Assembly (NCBI RefSeq): GCF_000524195.1
Contig: NW_020170426.1
Coordinates: 248,712 to 312,711, forward strand
Origin: Echinococcus granulosus
Lineage: Eukaryota; Platyhelminthes; Cestoda; Cyclophyllidea; Taeniidae
Reading direction: 5' to 3'
Length of the DNA stretch: 64,000 nt
Part shown: positions 35,299-49,200 of the stretch, one piece after another
How the letters are laid out: the number at the start of each line of letters is the position of its first letter
How positions within the stretch are numbered: the first letter of the stretch is position 1
Made by a program: the position numbers and the translations under genes
Notes under the pieces: model-generated
What the model was told of the DNA's origin: nothing
Databases searched by the model: none
The model's input: the letters and a program-made list of their open reading frames with translations, nothing else

Positions 35299-35899
35299 TC
35301 GAGGATCAATGGCAAAGGTTTCGTTGATGTGATTGGCTGCGAGATTTTGCGCGAGAAAATTGTACTAGATACAGTCTTTAAAAAAATTTTGAATGCTTTA
35401 AACTCAATTATAAAATGGGTGTGTGGATAAAGACTACCTTAATCCATGTGAAACCAGCAGGTAAAGTGTTCCACTTTCTTGAGCGACCGAAATGTTTCAC
35501 TTGACTGTTCTATCCAGGCTTCTATTCTATACCCTTAATTTACTCACTAAATTCGATGTCAGGAAGTGAATCAATGCTTGAACTAAATACTCACTTATAA
35601 AGTGATTGGTATACCGTCTATGCGCACTATAGAACAGTCAGCAGTTTGTTTTGAAGAATCTGCGCCAACCAAAAGTCTTAAAACAAAACACATTAAGCAC
35701 TACAACTAAAAAGATTGATGAGACTTTGCTCTAGAGAGAAGGTTTAGCTTAGTACCTTCGTTTCTGGTTTGATATCAGTCCCAGTTTACCGGGGAGGCAT
35801 CGTTATCCTAGTGCCTTACTCATGTCCACGTCTTCAGGAGTGACTCGAGGCGTTGCAGCACTACTGCTAGTTGCAAAATACGCGTAAAAACTGGAACAG

Positions 35900-35917
35900 C
35901 TTAAGAAATTTCTTAAG
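35900..35917. repeat. 18-nt perfect palindrome
   Basis: CTTAAGAAATTTCTTAAG equals its own reverse complement. It lies about 600 bases upstream of the copy B exchanger start, in the expected promoter direction. It contains an inverted GAA-TTC pair reminiscent of a heat-shock element, but a full element is not shown. Confidence 0.7.
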
Positions 35918-38378
35918 GGAAATTTAGAAAATAAAGAGGTGACATTATTTCTTGGGTTTACAATTTTTTCCACAAAGAAAAATGTCTAATTTTAAATGCA
36001 TGTATAAGGGCGGAAAATGCGGTTGTGTGATGTCAATTTAAAGGTCTATTCACATCTCAAGGTAGAGAGGGAGATGACTGAAGAAAGTGCTCGCTAAATA
36101 TGCGAATTTTTATGCAAAGCGAGCACTTCTACCAAGCGTATAGAAAAGTTCTACGGTCTAAGTCTATCACCGTTTTTCTCCTGATAAGATATTAGCCTGA
36201 TAATTCCACTTAAAAAATTGCACTTTGTCAGTCTCAATTACCACTTCACTTTCTGTCTTCGTGTATGATCACGTGGTAAGCATCACTTCAAGATAAATCA
36301 GTTAGGCGGCTTCCGAGGATGAGATCGAGACAGTATCCCCTTTTCATTCTACCCAAAGTACAATTCCTTCAAAGGTCGATTTTGTGGCACAATGTCTAGC
36401 CTGGTCTTTAATAATGGGAACTCCGGGTGGACGATTGATTATACAGCCTACAATACACCCACACAAAAGTGGCAATGTCATGCTTTCTGGGGAGGAATTG
36501 GTGTCTGTCTTTGAAGTGTAGTGCATTGTGGATGATAAGTGAATGGTTTGGGATTATCCAAATAGCAGGATGAAAGCTACCATTGCTACTCATGCTCCAA
36601 TCAATCAGTCAGTTGGTTAACAGTCTAAATCTAATGGCTGATTTCTATAGGATGAGGTGAAGAGGAAAAGAATAAATCACTTTAGGGCCTACTAGTTTAG
36701 TAATGCATAGAACGAGACACTCACTTGCTAGGTAGCCTCCACGACCTCCCCTCCCTGATTGGTGTAAATGTAGACCGGTTAATTCAGCACTCACAGGAAG
36801 TTGTTATTGTTCACACAATTATTTCCAATTAATTGTAATCAACAGAGACACCAGGATGTTCTTGAGCGTAACACATCTGTCTTCTAGAATGGAATGGAAT
36901 ACTTACTACTTAACCCTCTCAAAATCCTATTCGTCGAATTTAACGAGGTGCTTCCGCCTTCGGTCGCAAATCCGGCAGGCTAAAATTACATGCATTAAAT
37001 CAAATTGGCAGTTTATAAAGTTCAGGGAAGGAGGAAGGTATAAGAGCGGAATGAAGCGTGAAGTACCAATAAGCTGGTGCATATCCATTACTTTCCAATC
37101 CATCCACTAAAGCAATTGGAAATGCGTATTAAGTGTCTACAAGTCACAGCAAGTCATTACGGCCAGCTCCATCTTGAATTGCTCCTACTTTTCCAGTCAT
37201 CTGACAGTAGCAAAGGTGATTATCCCTCGGAATAATTACAGCACCACATTAGCATTAGGTCTTTCATTTTTGAAAAGATTGCAATATTTTAGGTCATTCC
37301 ATTTCATTGCTTTTAGGTCACATGTAATTGAGACAAAATAAGTAGCGTAGTTAGGAGTAATCGGTTAGTTGCATGGGCTCACAAGTAAACAACGTAACTT
37401 ACTGGCAGATGGAGAGCATTTACTGTTTACTGCTGTGCCAGGGATCTACTCATTTATTCAAACAAGCGTCAATGAGACATTTGAAATGCAATAATATCTT
37501 CGTAGTTGGGGACAGATAAAACAAGGAAATGAAAGGACCACCAGATGGCAAATTGGTAAGGGTTGAAGAGAAGAACGTAAAAATATATAAACAAATAATT
37601 CACTCCCCACTGTACTCATCTAGACCAATATAGCCTTTATGATTTCAGATTTCCTCTATTTTCTCCTCCAAGCTGTCACCATAAACGAAACAATTTTGAA
37701 ACAGCCAAATTATGCTTGCGGCAATTTCCTTAAGTAAGGGGAATTCGTAACAAGGTAAAGACTACTCTCCCTAGGTTGTATTTCCATTCGGTGGTATGCC
37801 CATCTATCCGTGTCTATGGTCCTCCGCCTTTCTCATACTTCAGTAGCCAACTATTTCTCTACACCAAAACGTATTTTTAAGGGGTACGTAGGTGGCAGAG
37901 GCAAGCATAACGTTATGGAAGAGATTATCTGAGACGCTTGGTAGTAAAACCGAGGGGAATCATTAAGGACCCAAGGTCTACTCTTGGCAATCCGTTAAGC
38001 TAGTATTTTGCAAGAAGGCAATTAGCAATTAAGGTGACGTCACACTTGAAAAATTAAGAAATGCCCATCATAAAGCTTCTACAACATTCATTATGAAGAT
38101 AAGCAAATCACTTGAAGGTAAATTTGATGATTGGCTGGGCGAGACTGACATGACAAAGTGGAAGGGAAGCAGTAATACAAGAGTTTATTCCTATAAAGCT
38201 CTTGGGACCATGTTTTTTAGTAAGCAGGTCTACTTTCTGCAAAGTTTTCTGCTAATAGTGATTGACCTGTCTAGTATACCGATTTTGGAGCATGGATCCC
38301 CCCTGACCGCTAGGGCACTTTTGTCCGCGGTATTTGGTTGTCATGGTATTTAACGGAAATTTTCTTTGAGCCATCTTT

Positions 38379-38478
38379 NNNNNNNNNNNNNNNNNNNNNN
38401 NNNNNNNNNNNNNNNNNNNNNNNNNNNNNNNNNNNNNNNNNNNNNNNNNNNNNNNNNNNNNNNNNNNNNNNNNNNNNN
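38379..38478. other. Assembly gap of 100 N
   Basis: Exactly 100 unknown bases, a conventional scaffolding placeholder, so the true length of the gap is unknown. Reading frames that cross it are meaningless. Confidence 0.99.
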
Positions 38479-39830
38479 CTAAACCAAAAATTAAGTTCAA
38501 ATTGTGTTGCTGACACTCCTATGTGCAAAAAATTTATATCATCTTTAAAAGACTGACAGGTAGCTTATTATTTGATAGACGTTTGTCTTATTTATTGCTT
38601 GAGTAGTAGCAAGCGGAACATCAACGTGAGTTAGTATTCACACGTTAATCTCAAATTGACAGGTTAATGGTGAAATAATTTCATCTTGAAACATAAAGTG
38701 ACCTCTACCTCTGAGTAGTTAATTGCCAGAAAAGAACTGGGCCGTGCTTTCTTCAAACGCCATAAGCTGAGTTTCCCAAGAAACATATCCATCCTGGGAA
38801 CCGGAATAAACAAGAGTTGCTTAGCAGACAAGCTGCAGTTACACCAGACTTATCCACCACTTTGTGATGTGAGGGTTTAAGATAGGGAGCACCAAGGCGG
38901 TAACTAAGTAAGCGGGCACTACGAGTTCCGACAAATTACAAAAAGCAATTGGAACCAACCATCCATTAAAACCGCCAGCACCCCATTGATTCCCTTCTTT
39001 ATAATCACTCCGAAATAATACAGTTTTTAGAGAATCTTGTCACTTTTTATGACATACTTAGTGAATTACACCTAAGTAGGGAAGACAACTGAATTCTCCT
39101 TTTCCAAATCCGTGCATGTATACCTCATTGGGAATAGCTTTGCAGCACCTGACGTACGTGGATGTGGATTTGTTAAGGCAACCGCACAAAAAAATGTATC
39201 ATAGGGTACAGTATTTATGAGAGCCTTTTGTCCGTATTGAGGTGGTCACTCTGGTGTTGCTGTTAGCAACGCAAACAGTTTACTAAATTATTGTGGCAAC
39301 AGGCCTGTAGGCAAATGTCGAGAAATTATGCGCCAGACAAGTAGAAAATAAATTAATGTAGAATAGCCAAATCTCTTTAATTTTAGCACGATTGATTCCC
39401 CTACAATTTGTGGTAACTTTACAGTAGATTGCTTTAATACTTTTCTATTGAAAAGTAAGGAAATGTCCGACTAACGACGTGATTTTTATCAAATCTTATT
39501 CTGATCACTATCCTCGAGCCAAGCCACTTTGAGATTTAAGGAATTCATTGCATTTATTCCTGAGCTGCAACAACAAACTCGACTTTTCCCACCGCAATTT
39601 TAATGTTTTTCACAGGAAATAACTTAATTGCTAGGGTAGGATGAATAATGTACTATTTATTCAACCTTGCAGATAAAGTGATCAAAAAAGTAAAATGCGG
39701 TTTTTGCAACACTTAGTAGCAAGGATTTTAAACACTTGTAAAATGCATGCGGTCATTTAAAGCATAGTACTGTGTGTCGCTCCGTCAGTAGGGTACACTT
39801 TATTATGCTCCTTATTAATTACCTCCTATT

Positions 39831-39861
39831 CTAAACCCTCGTATCATAAAATGACGGCTGA
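39831..39861 (+). repeat. Possible diverged dispersed repeat, copy 2
   Basis: Shares the 14-base AAACCCTCGTATCA and some following bases with 30438-30468 in the same orientation. The full extent of the element, if any, cannot be seen by eye. Confidence 0.35.
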
Positions 39862-42671
39862 GCAGGTCTGATAAAGGCCAGGTAAGCCTGGCTGCCTTGG
39901 CAGAACCTAGTTGCCAAATGTGTTGCATAGTGCATGAAGATGGTGTGGCAAAAGAACCTTTCACTCAGACATGTCTCAAAAAGTGTCGATGCCTTAGATA
40001 TGACGTTCAAAAAGACCCTGTATTCTCATTTCTAAGGAATGGGTAATTGTGTGTCACTATTACCTAAAATGCCTGGCGATGTGCGTACGAAAAACAACAA
40101 TCTCCAATGCTCCAAGCTATTTTACACATAAATCAACCAATAAAGTAAAGTTATTTAATATTTATTGCAAAAAAGGGCATTAAATCTCTGGATTATCCTT
40201 TAACATTTTTGTAAAATTTTGGTAAGTGTTACCTTGGAGAAGCGCATTGGATGACGGCAACACCAAAATCGCATACGTATCATGGATAAAAGCCATTCAA
40301 AGTGAGTAGATCTGAAAATATGGAGCCACCTTTTCTAGCCTCTACACGCTTTCGGACAGAACCCTCGGCGGTATTCAAAAGAGACCCAAATCAGCTAAAG
40401 CCAGGGACAGAGCAATTTTTATATGAAGAGGCCAAATTAGCTAAAATCTTTCCATATCGCAGTTACTTCTCATATTCCGCCTATTTACATGGTTAAAGAA
40501 TTCTAAAAATTTTATATTAATAGTTTATTCGAATTTTGGAGACCTCACTCATAAAAAATGTGAATTACGATCACCAAACGGTAATCTGTTTCTTACTCAT
40601 AAATGGGAATATTACCATCATTCTTTTTACTTTTATTCTCTAGGATTTAGTTGCTCACTAAGCTTTTGCAAAAATTCCTTGGATGAAACCGTCGGAATTG
40701 CTCTTAATGGCGATTTGTCACTTAAATTTGGATGTTACCTTCGCAGACAACTCCTACTAAAAATAAATCTATTTAAAATCAGTTTTGCCAAAAACAATTT
40801 TGTCTGAATTTTCTCCCACATTCAAGGTTATAGTTTGGCAGGTGGATGGTGGCACGACGTTAGGTAAGACTATAACGCTACTTAAATATTTAAGTATACC
40901 ATTATGCAATACAAAAGGTTTTTGGACAGTGGATTGTTATGCAATGACTCGAGTCTGTTGAAGTTGTAAGAACCCAAAGGGGTATGGAGGTACGCACATT
41001 AATAACGCCCAGAAGAGCTGGTAGGCTAGCAGCATGGCTTGAAGGTCGTAATGCGGAGCATCCAAAGACTGCGTAGTTAATATATTAATTCAGTGCACTT
41101 ATTTAGGTGGAAGAAAATCGGATCAGGCCAGTTGTACTGACTGAAAGATAATACGGAAAATTATCTTCTTGGACACGTCCATAGTTTAACACGTTCGTCG
41201 TACATATCTATTGTTCCGATTATTCTATCCAAGCTCAGCGCCATAGATGTGCGGCATGCATCCTTTGTTGGTTTGGAATAGATTTACTGAATTTAGAGCA
41301 GCACAACAGATGCATGATGCCATACTTCTTTAGAAATCGACAGTAACTATCGTGTTTGACAATCAGTGTCACAGTAAGGCAATAAAACTAACTCAATGCA
41401 TTTAAGCGGGACCAACTTGTAACATGTTTAATTAAAAAAGACAATCCTCGGATGCTCATGTGCGATTAAAAACCCAGCTTTTTATCATAAAATAAGGCAT
41501 AGGATGTATTTATTTAAATTTACTAAACATCTTGAAGTATTCAATAGACGAATCATCAAAAATGCGCTAGAATTTTAGGAATACATTGTTCATTGTTCAT
41601 TGGCTCTTAGTAACATCGGCTAAATTACTCATTTTTGCGTCAGAGAATGGGAGTCCAAACTACTGTCTCACAATCCGTGCTTATTTGTCAATAGGTCAGT
41701 TATAGTTAATTACTTGGTAGAGGGGTCGCCATTGACCGCTCCCCTTTAAACCCCAATAACCTGTCAACTTTTGCCACAATGATCAAATAAAAGCTACCCC
41801 CCACAGCGAATTCTTTCCTATCCAAAGGCATGAAACCAGAGGTGGAAGAGAGGAACGTGGAATCTGTTGCAACCTAGTTAGGCTAAAAAGAGATGCCTTG
41901 GCAATCACGAACGACTATAAGATTAAAATATGGGAGAGTGTGTTAATAGCAATAGTTATTATAACGTAAACGGTTATTAATTACAGTAGATAAGGAAGAA
42001 AATTCCCCTGTCGAATTTGTAGCTGAAGTCTCCCATGCCCTTGCCAAATTTATAGATAAAAAATGGAATTCTTCTAGCATAATAATAGAGTGTCTGGCCA
42101 CGCTGGACGAATTGTCCAGAAGATGTACAGCGTCAGCTGTTAAACCTACGAAACTGCCACTGCGATGTGCAACTTATAATTAAGGAAGGTTAAGCTTGGT
42201 CATTTAATCAAATTGGCAAATTTTCGTTTTGCCTGTTAATACATGCATTTGTTCTAAGGAAGTTCAACAATGAAACGGTATGTTAACAAATAAATCTCAT
42301 CTTATAGTTATCACAGAATTTTGTCTTTACCATTTCCAACTTTTTTGTTTATTTAATAGCATTTTATGCACAAACGAGCCAACTCTATTGCATAACTCCT
42401 TTTGACCTTTAAAAGAGATGTAAACTAAGAGTTGGATTGATTGTTTTAACGACCTGACATTTAGCACGTTATGGTCAGGCTTTCTTGTGCCGTGAGTATT
42501 TGTTAGCGGTTAGACTCACATGTTTTGTCAAATGAGAAGCTGAGAGTAATTTGTTTTGTATCGGCTGAACGAAGCATCATGGAAACGTAGTGCACACAGA
42601 CAGAAGGCCAATCACAGTGGTTGGTGCTTCTTCGTCGACTGCGCTTCGTGGACGTGTGGACCGTGCAAATT

Positions 42672-42687
42672 ACACACACACACACAC
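42672..42687. repeat. (AC)8 microsatellite
   Basis: Eight uninterrupted AC units in intergenic DNA; the only dinucleotide tract of note that I see in the window. Confidence 0.85.
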
Positions 42688-44641
42688 CTCATGGCTTTAT
42701 TGAGGGAGGCCATACGAGATTTTGCGACAATAGGGCCCCAGCTACTTCTTTTCACTTACTACTTGTGTGCTGAGATTTGGAAGGAATTAGAACATCCTCG
42801 CATATCCATTCACACACAAGTCCTTGCTGCAGCTGCTCGAAATAGGATATGATGAGCTTATCCAGCCAAATGCACTACTGGATGAAGCCAAATTGATCAT
42901 CTGCCTGGAACTGCTAAAAATTATCGTCCAAATGTTCATTCTCCCCCTCATTGTACACCCACGGGGTCACAGAAACCTTCGTGAATGACATAGTTTCTAC
43001 CAGAATCGCTTTAATTGCGACATTCCCAGGATAAATAGCTGTCAGTAAATCTTTCCGTTAGATTACACAAATGGCAGCGGGTAGACTTTATTCGGGGACA
43101 TGGATTGGCAAAGGGACAAATAAACACTGGCATTTGGTGAGTCACGATTTGAAAAATTTGGTTCGCTACCAGGCATTTTTGGACACACGAGTTGCAACAA
43201 TGTGACTTAAGCGGTCTGATTTTGAAAATTCTTAAATGCAAGCAATTCTTCTCAGCACTTTCACACCAAGAGAAATGTCTGCAAGAGCTGGTACGGCTTA
43301 ATATGATTACCTCACTCCCTCATTTACATCTCCCCCTGCATTCATCCATCCATTCCGTGTCCATGCGCCCACCTAATTTTTCTTTCGCCTCCTCCCCGAT
43401 CGTCCTGGGAGTGTGCCAAACACTTAAGCTGTTAGTAAATGTGAATTCTCTGTCCAATGGGCTATAGTGATCTGTGGGGTGAAACTACTTAAGATTAGTT
43501 TGTTGTTTTGGCTCTTGTAACTTTCACCATTTCAAAATATTAAGAAAAAGAGGCCTGTTGAAGTAATACAATAATTAAGTCATCCGAAGCCCTGAATTTC
43601 GCATTTATTCCTTCTAGATATTTTTTTACGACGGCTTTCACTATACAACTTCCGCCTTTTATAAAGCATATTTATTTTAGGAAAAAACCGGAATAATCAG
43701 AGGGTAGAAACCCTAGGAATTTGTAACGAATAAAAAAACTTCTTTGCTTTATTACAGACTTCTTTTAATGGGTAAATACGAAGTGCACAAGAAAATTATA
43801 AAGGTCATAGAGCTTTAACAGAAGAATTGCAAGTTGAGGGAGGATGAGGGGGAAGCGAACCGGACACTGAACCACTGCCGTTGATGGATGAATGACCAAG
43901 TGACCCCTTCCTCATTGCTTCTGCCGTGGCTCGAACATCAATCACCGTTCGGCAGGGTTCTGTAGCCAAAAATTATTTCTTAAGTCACGCCACTTTCTAT
44001 TTTGCCTGTCTCCATCTTTATCTCCCAGCTCCCACTTTCGGTAAAGTTACTTCCAATCTCGCCCAGCTTACGCCTTATTTAGGGATAATACAAGTGCTAC
44101 ATTGACACAAAATTATTGCCACAGTTTTGCGATTTCCTCTCAGTACTTCCAGAAAGTTGTTTTAGGACACAATTTCATATTTACAACTCTGCCCACGATT
44201 GTCCAACATTACATCAGTATTTTCCCAAATGAGTCATTTGAAGAGTGCGTGCTTTAGAACTAACACCATATGACCTTGCGAGCTAAAAGGCAAACACTGG
44301 AATTCTTCTGATACCTGAAAAATTTGCTTTAGTTTTAGAAATTATGGTCACTCCTTAGCAATTGAATTTACAGGGAAATTATCGAATAACTTTGTAGTTC
44401 CTCTTAAGAATAAACTTTTCTTATTTTGTCAATCAGTCGTGTGCTTCGGGCTGGTAAGAAATTAATAATGCTTTACAAAGTAAACACTGGGTTCCGATGT
44501 TTTTTTCTCGAAAAAACTATTTCCTGATTAGCTTTACCTTAAAACCCACATATATGCATTGTTTTAATGTACCTCTAGGCGTTTTGGTACGCTTACAATA
44601 ACCAGTTTGCATGAAATACATAGCTTAGACAATCTTTTCTG

Positions 44642-46279
44642 CTATGAAGTATGTAAGCCATCGACCACCTCACCTGTCGAGGATGGTTTCGTGCTTTGCT
44701 GACCTATGTTGGTGTCGGAAGGGTCCATTCCCATGAGTAATGCGAGGGCTTTGAACGACCGTGATGGAATATGTGCTCCCATGTAACGCAACCTAGTCAT
44801 CCCGTTGTCTTCCTCTCTCTGAGGGTCTACCAATGCTCCTGGTTGTAGTGACTGTTGTGGACGTAAAGTAGAACTTGAACGACTATCACTATCACAGATA
44901 TCCACAGACGCTGCACGTTGAAGCCGAAGGTTCTCCATCTGACTGAATGTTAGTTCACGGGACTGCTTGCGCTGACTGTGAATGCGTTCAAATTCGTCTC
45001 GGCAGTTTGGTAGGTTTGTTGGCATTTCCACGCACGCGTTACTTCCACGGCGCTCTAATGTTGTTGACATCTCACTATTCCTACGACAAGTTCGACCTTT
45101 ATAAAACAACAAAAATGGCTTAGAAACCCCGATTTCTGTTCAAAATGTCGCCTTGATTTTTAAATACTCACTAAAACTACCTGGCTCAACCGATCCTCGG
45201 CCATACTCCCGTGCGAAAAACAACGACTTAGGGTTGTTTGAATCGGCCCTAATGAGAAATGTTAAGTGAAATAGAAACGAGTACAACTTACGGGGTGATC
45301 TCAAGAACAACAACTTCATCATCAATGTTGAGTAGGTCGGTGATATCCTCTCGTTTTAGTCCCAGAACAGATTGTCCATTGATAGTCTTAATCACTTGAC
45401 CGCTGCGCAAGCGGCCATAAGCTGGGCTTTCATTCATGACCTAATTGCGTGATTAAAAAAGTATTCATTATAGACCTTTCCATTCATGTTCAGTCGTTTC
45501 AGTGATAATGTGCAAAGTCAAAATGTAAATAATGACAACTATATCATCGTTGATTTCTCACCAACTACAATTAGTTTGTTCACTATTGTGGCACATTGGA
45601 CCATTTTGAAAGCGGCAAAAAGTACAAAATAACCAAGTTAACGTAAACAAGACACCATTTATGTCAGTAAAAACTTGTTGCAATAAGAGTCTATGGTGGA
45701 AATCCCTTCTTTACCATTATTAAATTAAGCAAGAATTTCAAGCATTGTTTGAGTTTAAAAATGGCAAACAAAGTTGGACATGTGATTTAATTTTGTTCAA
45801 GCAGTCGTCCGCGGATTTTAGACGGTTAGTAGTATAATGAAATCACAAAAAATGGCATTTTTTACTGCTCAAGTTCGGTGGCACGACAGAGATTTGACGT
45901 ATGAGCCTTAATGTTAGTTATTTGTTATATTCAATCAATTCTCATCTGACACTTACACACCCAGACAAAAAGATTCCACAAATACTTCATTGCTTTTCCG
46001 GTCGACGTGTCAGAAAAGAAGTACATTTGGCAAGGCTTATTGTTCGCCCATATTCTCTTTTGCTCTCCTAATTAATAATCTCCTAAAGCAAATGTCTAGC
46101 ACACTTTTATAACCACTTGAATAGGGCCCTCAATGAAGTGACTAATCAACATCACCTACCTTCAGAATCTCCGGTCCCGAGGGCAGAACTGCATAGCATA
46201 TCCCCCACGGGTGGCTGGCATCCGGTCGTCTAATTTCCACACTTGCTAATTCCTGGCGTTGGCGCTGTTGCTTCGCCAT
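44642..46279 (-). CDS. PDZ-domain protein with PDLIM/ZASP-like C-terminal motif, no LIM domain
   Basis: Four exons on the minus strand: 46279-46160, 45440-45292, 45248-45172 and 45096-44642, with matching phases and GT-AG borders. The start is the ATG at 46279; the frame is open upstream to about 46381. An N-terminal PDZ domain is split by intron 1. It has the strand ELASVEIRRPD, the carboxylate-binding loop HPWGICYAVL, and SPAYGRLRSGQVIKTINGQS followed by EVVVLEITP. After a Ser/Arg-rich middle (QLQRAASVD-like, SSSTLRPQQS) comes TRLRYMGAHIPSRSFKALA, which resembles the conserved stretch between PDZ and LIM domains in PDLIM/Zasp proteins of muscle and actin structures. No Cys/His LIM motif follows before the stop at 44642. 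A short, LIM-less isoform or family member is inferred. The total is about 266 residues. Confidence 0.8.
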
Positions 46280-49200
46280 ATTATTAGTGAAGCCTACTGC
46301 ACTGTTCGGTGTCTTTATATTCTTGTTTAGGCTTCCGCCCCCGCAATGCTGAACGCATGCTAGACATTGGACTGCATGCAATCAGCCAATTGTTGATTGG
46401 AAGGTGGTGCAATGCATTTGTGGGTGGGTTGTGAAGTTACCAGCCACAGACAAGGTTTTGCACCTTAAATTTTCAAATAAATTTGTCTTACACACTTAGC
46501 TAACCATGAAGGCGTACCTGTAGAACATGTAGTGACCTGCTCTCATTTCATAGGATTCTGCAATTGACTAATGTGCAATCTGGTCACTTCTCCTGTCTTC
46601 ATCCGCATTTGTTAGGAGGGCAATAAGTTTCCTAGCAGTTGTGAATTAAAAAACGAATGTATCAACCTATTAAATGAAAAACCGAACTAGTCAATGGGAA
46701 GTAGAGCATTTTGTCAAAGAATTTGCTAATATGGGAGGATGTAATTAAGACATAATTTTTGTTGATGACCCTCCTAGCAAATCCCCCGACAAATACCCCA
46801 CCAAACGGAACTCATTCAAACTGCTACACTGTTCCAGAGACTGGAAGTTAATCGCAGTTTCAGGATTACTTAACTGCACAAACTTCAGCTGACCTGATGC
46901 AGGGATGGTTTGTTCTTCTTTAAACCAAGTCGGGCCTACAAATGGCTCACACGACACGGTGTGTCTTTCCATTAGCGAAAAGAAGAGGTAAAGTTGATAA
47001 AAAGATATAAAGCACTTTTACACTGAGGATATGTCTCGTCAGGTTTGATTTGGGACCCTAGAAGGAGCTCAACTTAGTGGAGCAAAAAAGGCACAAAAAT
47101 GTTTATTGCCTTATCATTTATTTAATTATATGTTGAGTTTCCAGGTGATTGTATTGACAACCACTGATGGCACTCAAACCTCTCTTGGTAGAATCCTACC
47201 CTGCACTACAATTTTTGACAAGTCACGTGTCATAATCGTGTTTAAACATTTGTCAAAGTAAATGTATCTAATGTAAAAGGCCTTCTTCGAAAATGTTAGT
47301 AAATAATGTGGCTTCATTGTACACCTCGTGGGATCGTTTGGAATGCATTAGTCACGCACCAATCGCTGAACCAGCCTGCTATTTTTACCCGACTTGCAGG
47401 GAGACTTTGCAGCAGGACCTTGCGTCATTGGGGGACTGCCTACCTTGTTTACTTTACACAGGAAGCGTCCATGTAAATGTAATGCAATCCAATAAATTTA
47501 AAATGCATTTTAGAATTTCTTTGAAGGTAAAATAAACCATTCCACTTTGCAGGTCACCTCAAGCTTCTTGCGGACAAGACCGATAGGTCAGGTAGTCAAG
47601 GGGATAGCAGAACCTGCAGAGACGGAAAGGGTTCCTGTTGTGGCATTTTATAGTGACACTTGCCTAAATGGGACAATTAAAACAGGAGAGTATCCTGTTC
47701 CGATACTGCAACATAGGCCGTTGTGGTGAAGGCCAAATTGCAACTGGCTGAGACCCAACTCCCCTCCCTTACTGGCCATTGTGATCGAACTGGAGGACAG
47801 GTCAGGAGTCGATGCCACCGTCCTATCTCCCTTGAGATTTAGCCATCCACAGTAGAAGGCTTCTTCTGCAATATTTTGATCCGGTTGCTAGCCAACGTGA
47901 TCAGGATCATTTTTCATTTGGATCAGATTCGCTTACCACTGGCACCAATGCAATTCTCCCTGGGTCTGCTCTGAAGCCGTAATACGGTGGGCCAATATGA
48001 AAGAAAGGGAGGTGCTGAAAGATAAAAATATTGAGAAGTTCACGTAACTAAACACATTATTTTGAAAAAAATAACTTAATGGATTCTTTGTTTATGTGTT
48101 GAAGGACTTGATACATGTACTTTTAATTATAAATTCTCAGTTTAGGGTCATCTGAAAGTTACCTGATAGTCATTTCTTGTTAATGAATAAACTAAAAAAT
48201 TATCTCATATTTACGATACTTTCTAAATGCATTCACAAACACACATTCTGAAGTAACCAAAACGCCAGATTGTGCCTGTGCTCTCGTAATCCAGGGCACA
48301 CAACTGCTCGGTAAGTCCTGCTGATTCAGAGGTAGTGAATTATGCAACCGTTGTAGGGATATTCGTGCAATTTCGCCTTCTCCCTCAAAAAAAATCTTAT
48401 CCTTAACATGTTCATTTGATGAATTTGCCGGGTCTGCATCGGATCATTTCGACTTACCTTATAAAGTCGTCCAATGTTGAATAGTCTAGACGCATCAAAA
48501 GAAGGCGAGTCTTAAAGACAAGAAATTAAAAAATAAATCAATTTGACGTTTTTTTCCTAACCAATGAGTTTTACAAGCAGATTTGAGTATTGCAATTTGT
48601 GAAGTTTGTTTTGCCACAGAAAACGTTGAATAAACAAGGGAGTCCTTTTGTAATGCTCTATTCATTCACCCACTTATCCTAACAATCTATGATCCTTCCC
48701 ACCAAGGAGAAAGTTAGCTGTAGAATCTATTACAAAACGCATTGTAGCTCTAGGAGCTGAGGGGAAGCCCTACACTAGCCACCTTTTCATCTGTCCGATC
48801 TACTTTGTGTGTAATCATGTGGTTGTGCGGGTTCAAGAAAATATGTCAACCATTGCTTGAAGAAATATAAATTAGAGAAATATGAGGATGAGGAGGCATC
48901 TCCTCTACCTCCCCCCCTCCCATCCACAAATGTAAGTCTTCCCAAAGGTAATTTCTGGAATGTGTGGTATGACGCATGAGGTCGTGCTTTCCATTGTCTA
49001 ATAAGGCTGGGAATAGGGATTTCCTCCGACTGAACAAACTCACCTGTTTTTTAAAGAAAAACTTTTGTTACAAGCTTTGAGGTGTATTGCACAGAAATGA
49101 TAAATATCAGCAAGTAAACAACCTTTAGTAAGCATTCCTGCCTCTAATGCACCACAAACACGCACAAAGTCTGGCTTTGTGGAGATTGAGTGATGGGTGC

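Larger units (their letters stand above)
35299..44641. other. 9.3 kb gene-poor region with a scaffold gap
   Basis: Between copy B of the exchanger and the PDZ gene I find no frame with a family motif or an in-phase chain of exons. The longest candidates (42556-42852, 36856-37110 and 43192-43467) look like chance ORFs. The region holds the 100-N gap, an (AC)8 run and an 18-nt palindrome. Genes interrupted by the gap could be missed. Confidence 0.55.

Noticed and set aside
38252..38556. Frames crossing the N gap on both strands
   Set aside because: They are open only because N codons cannot be stops; artefacts.
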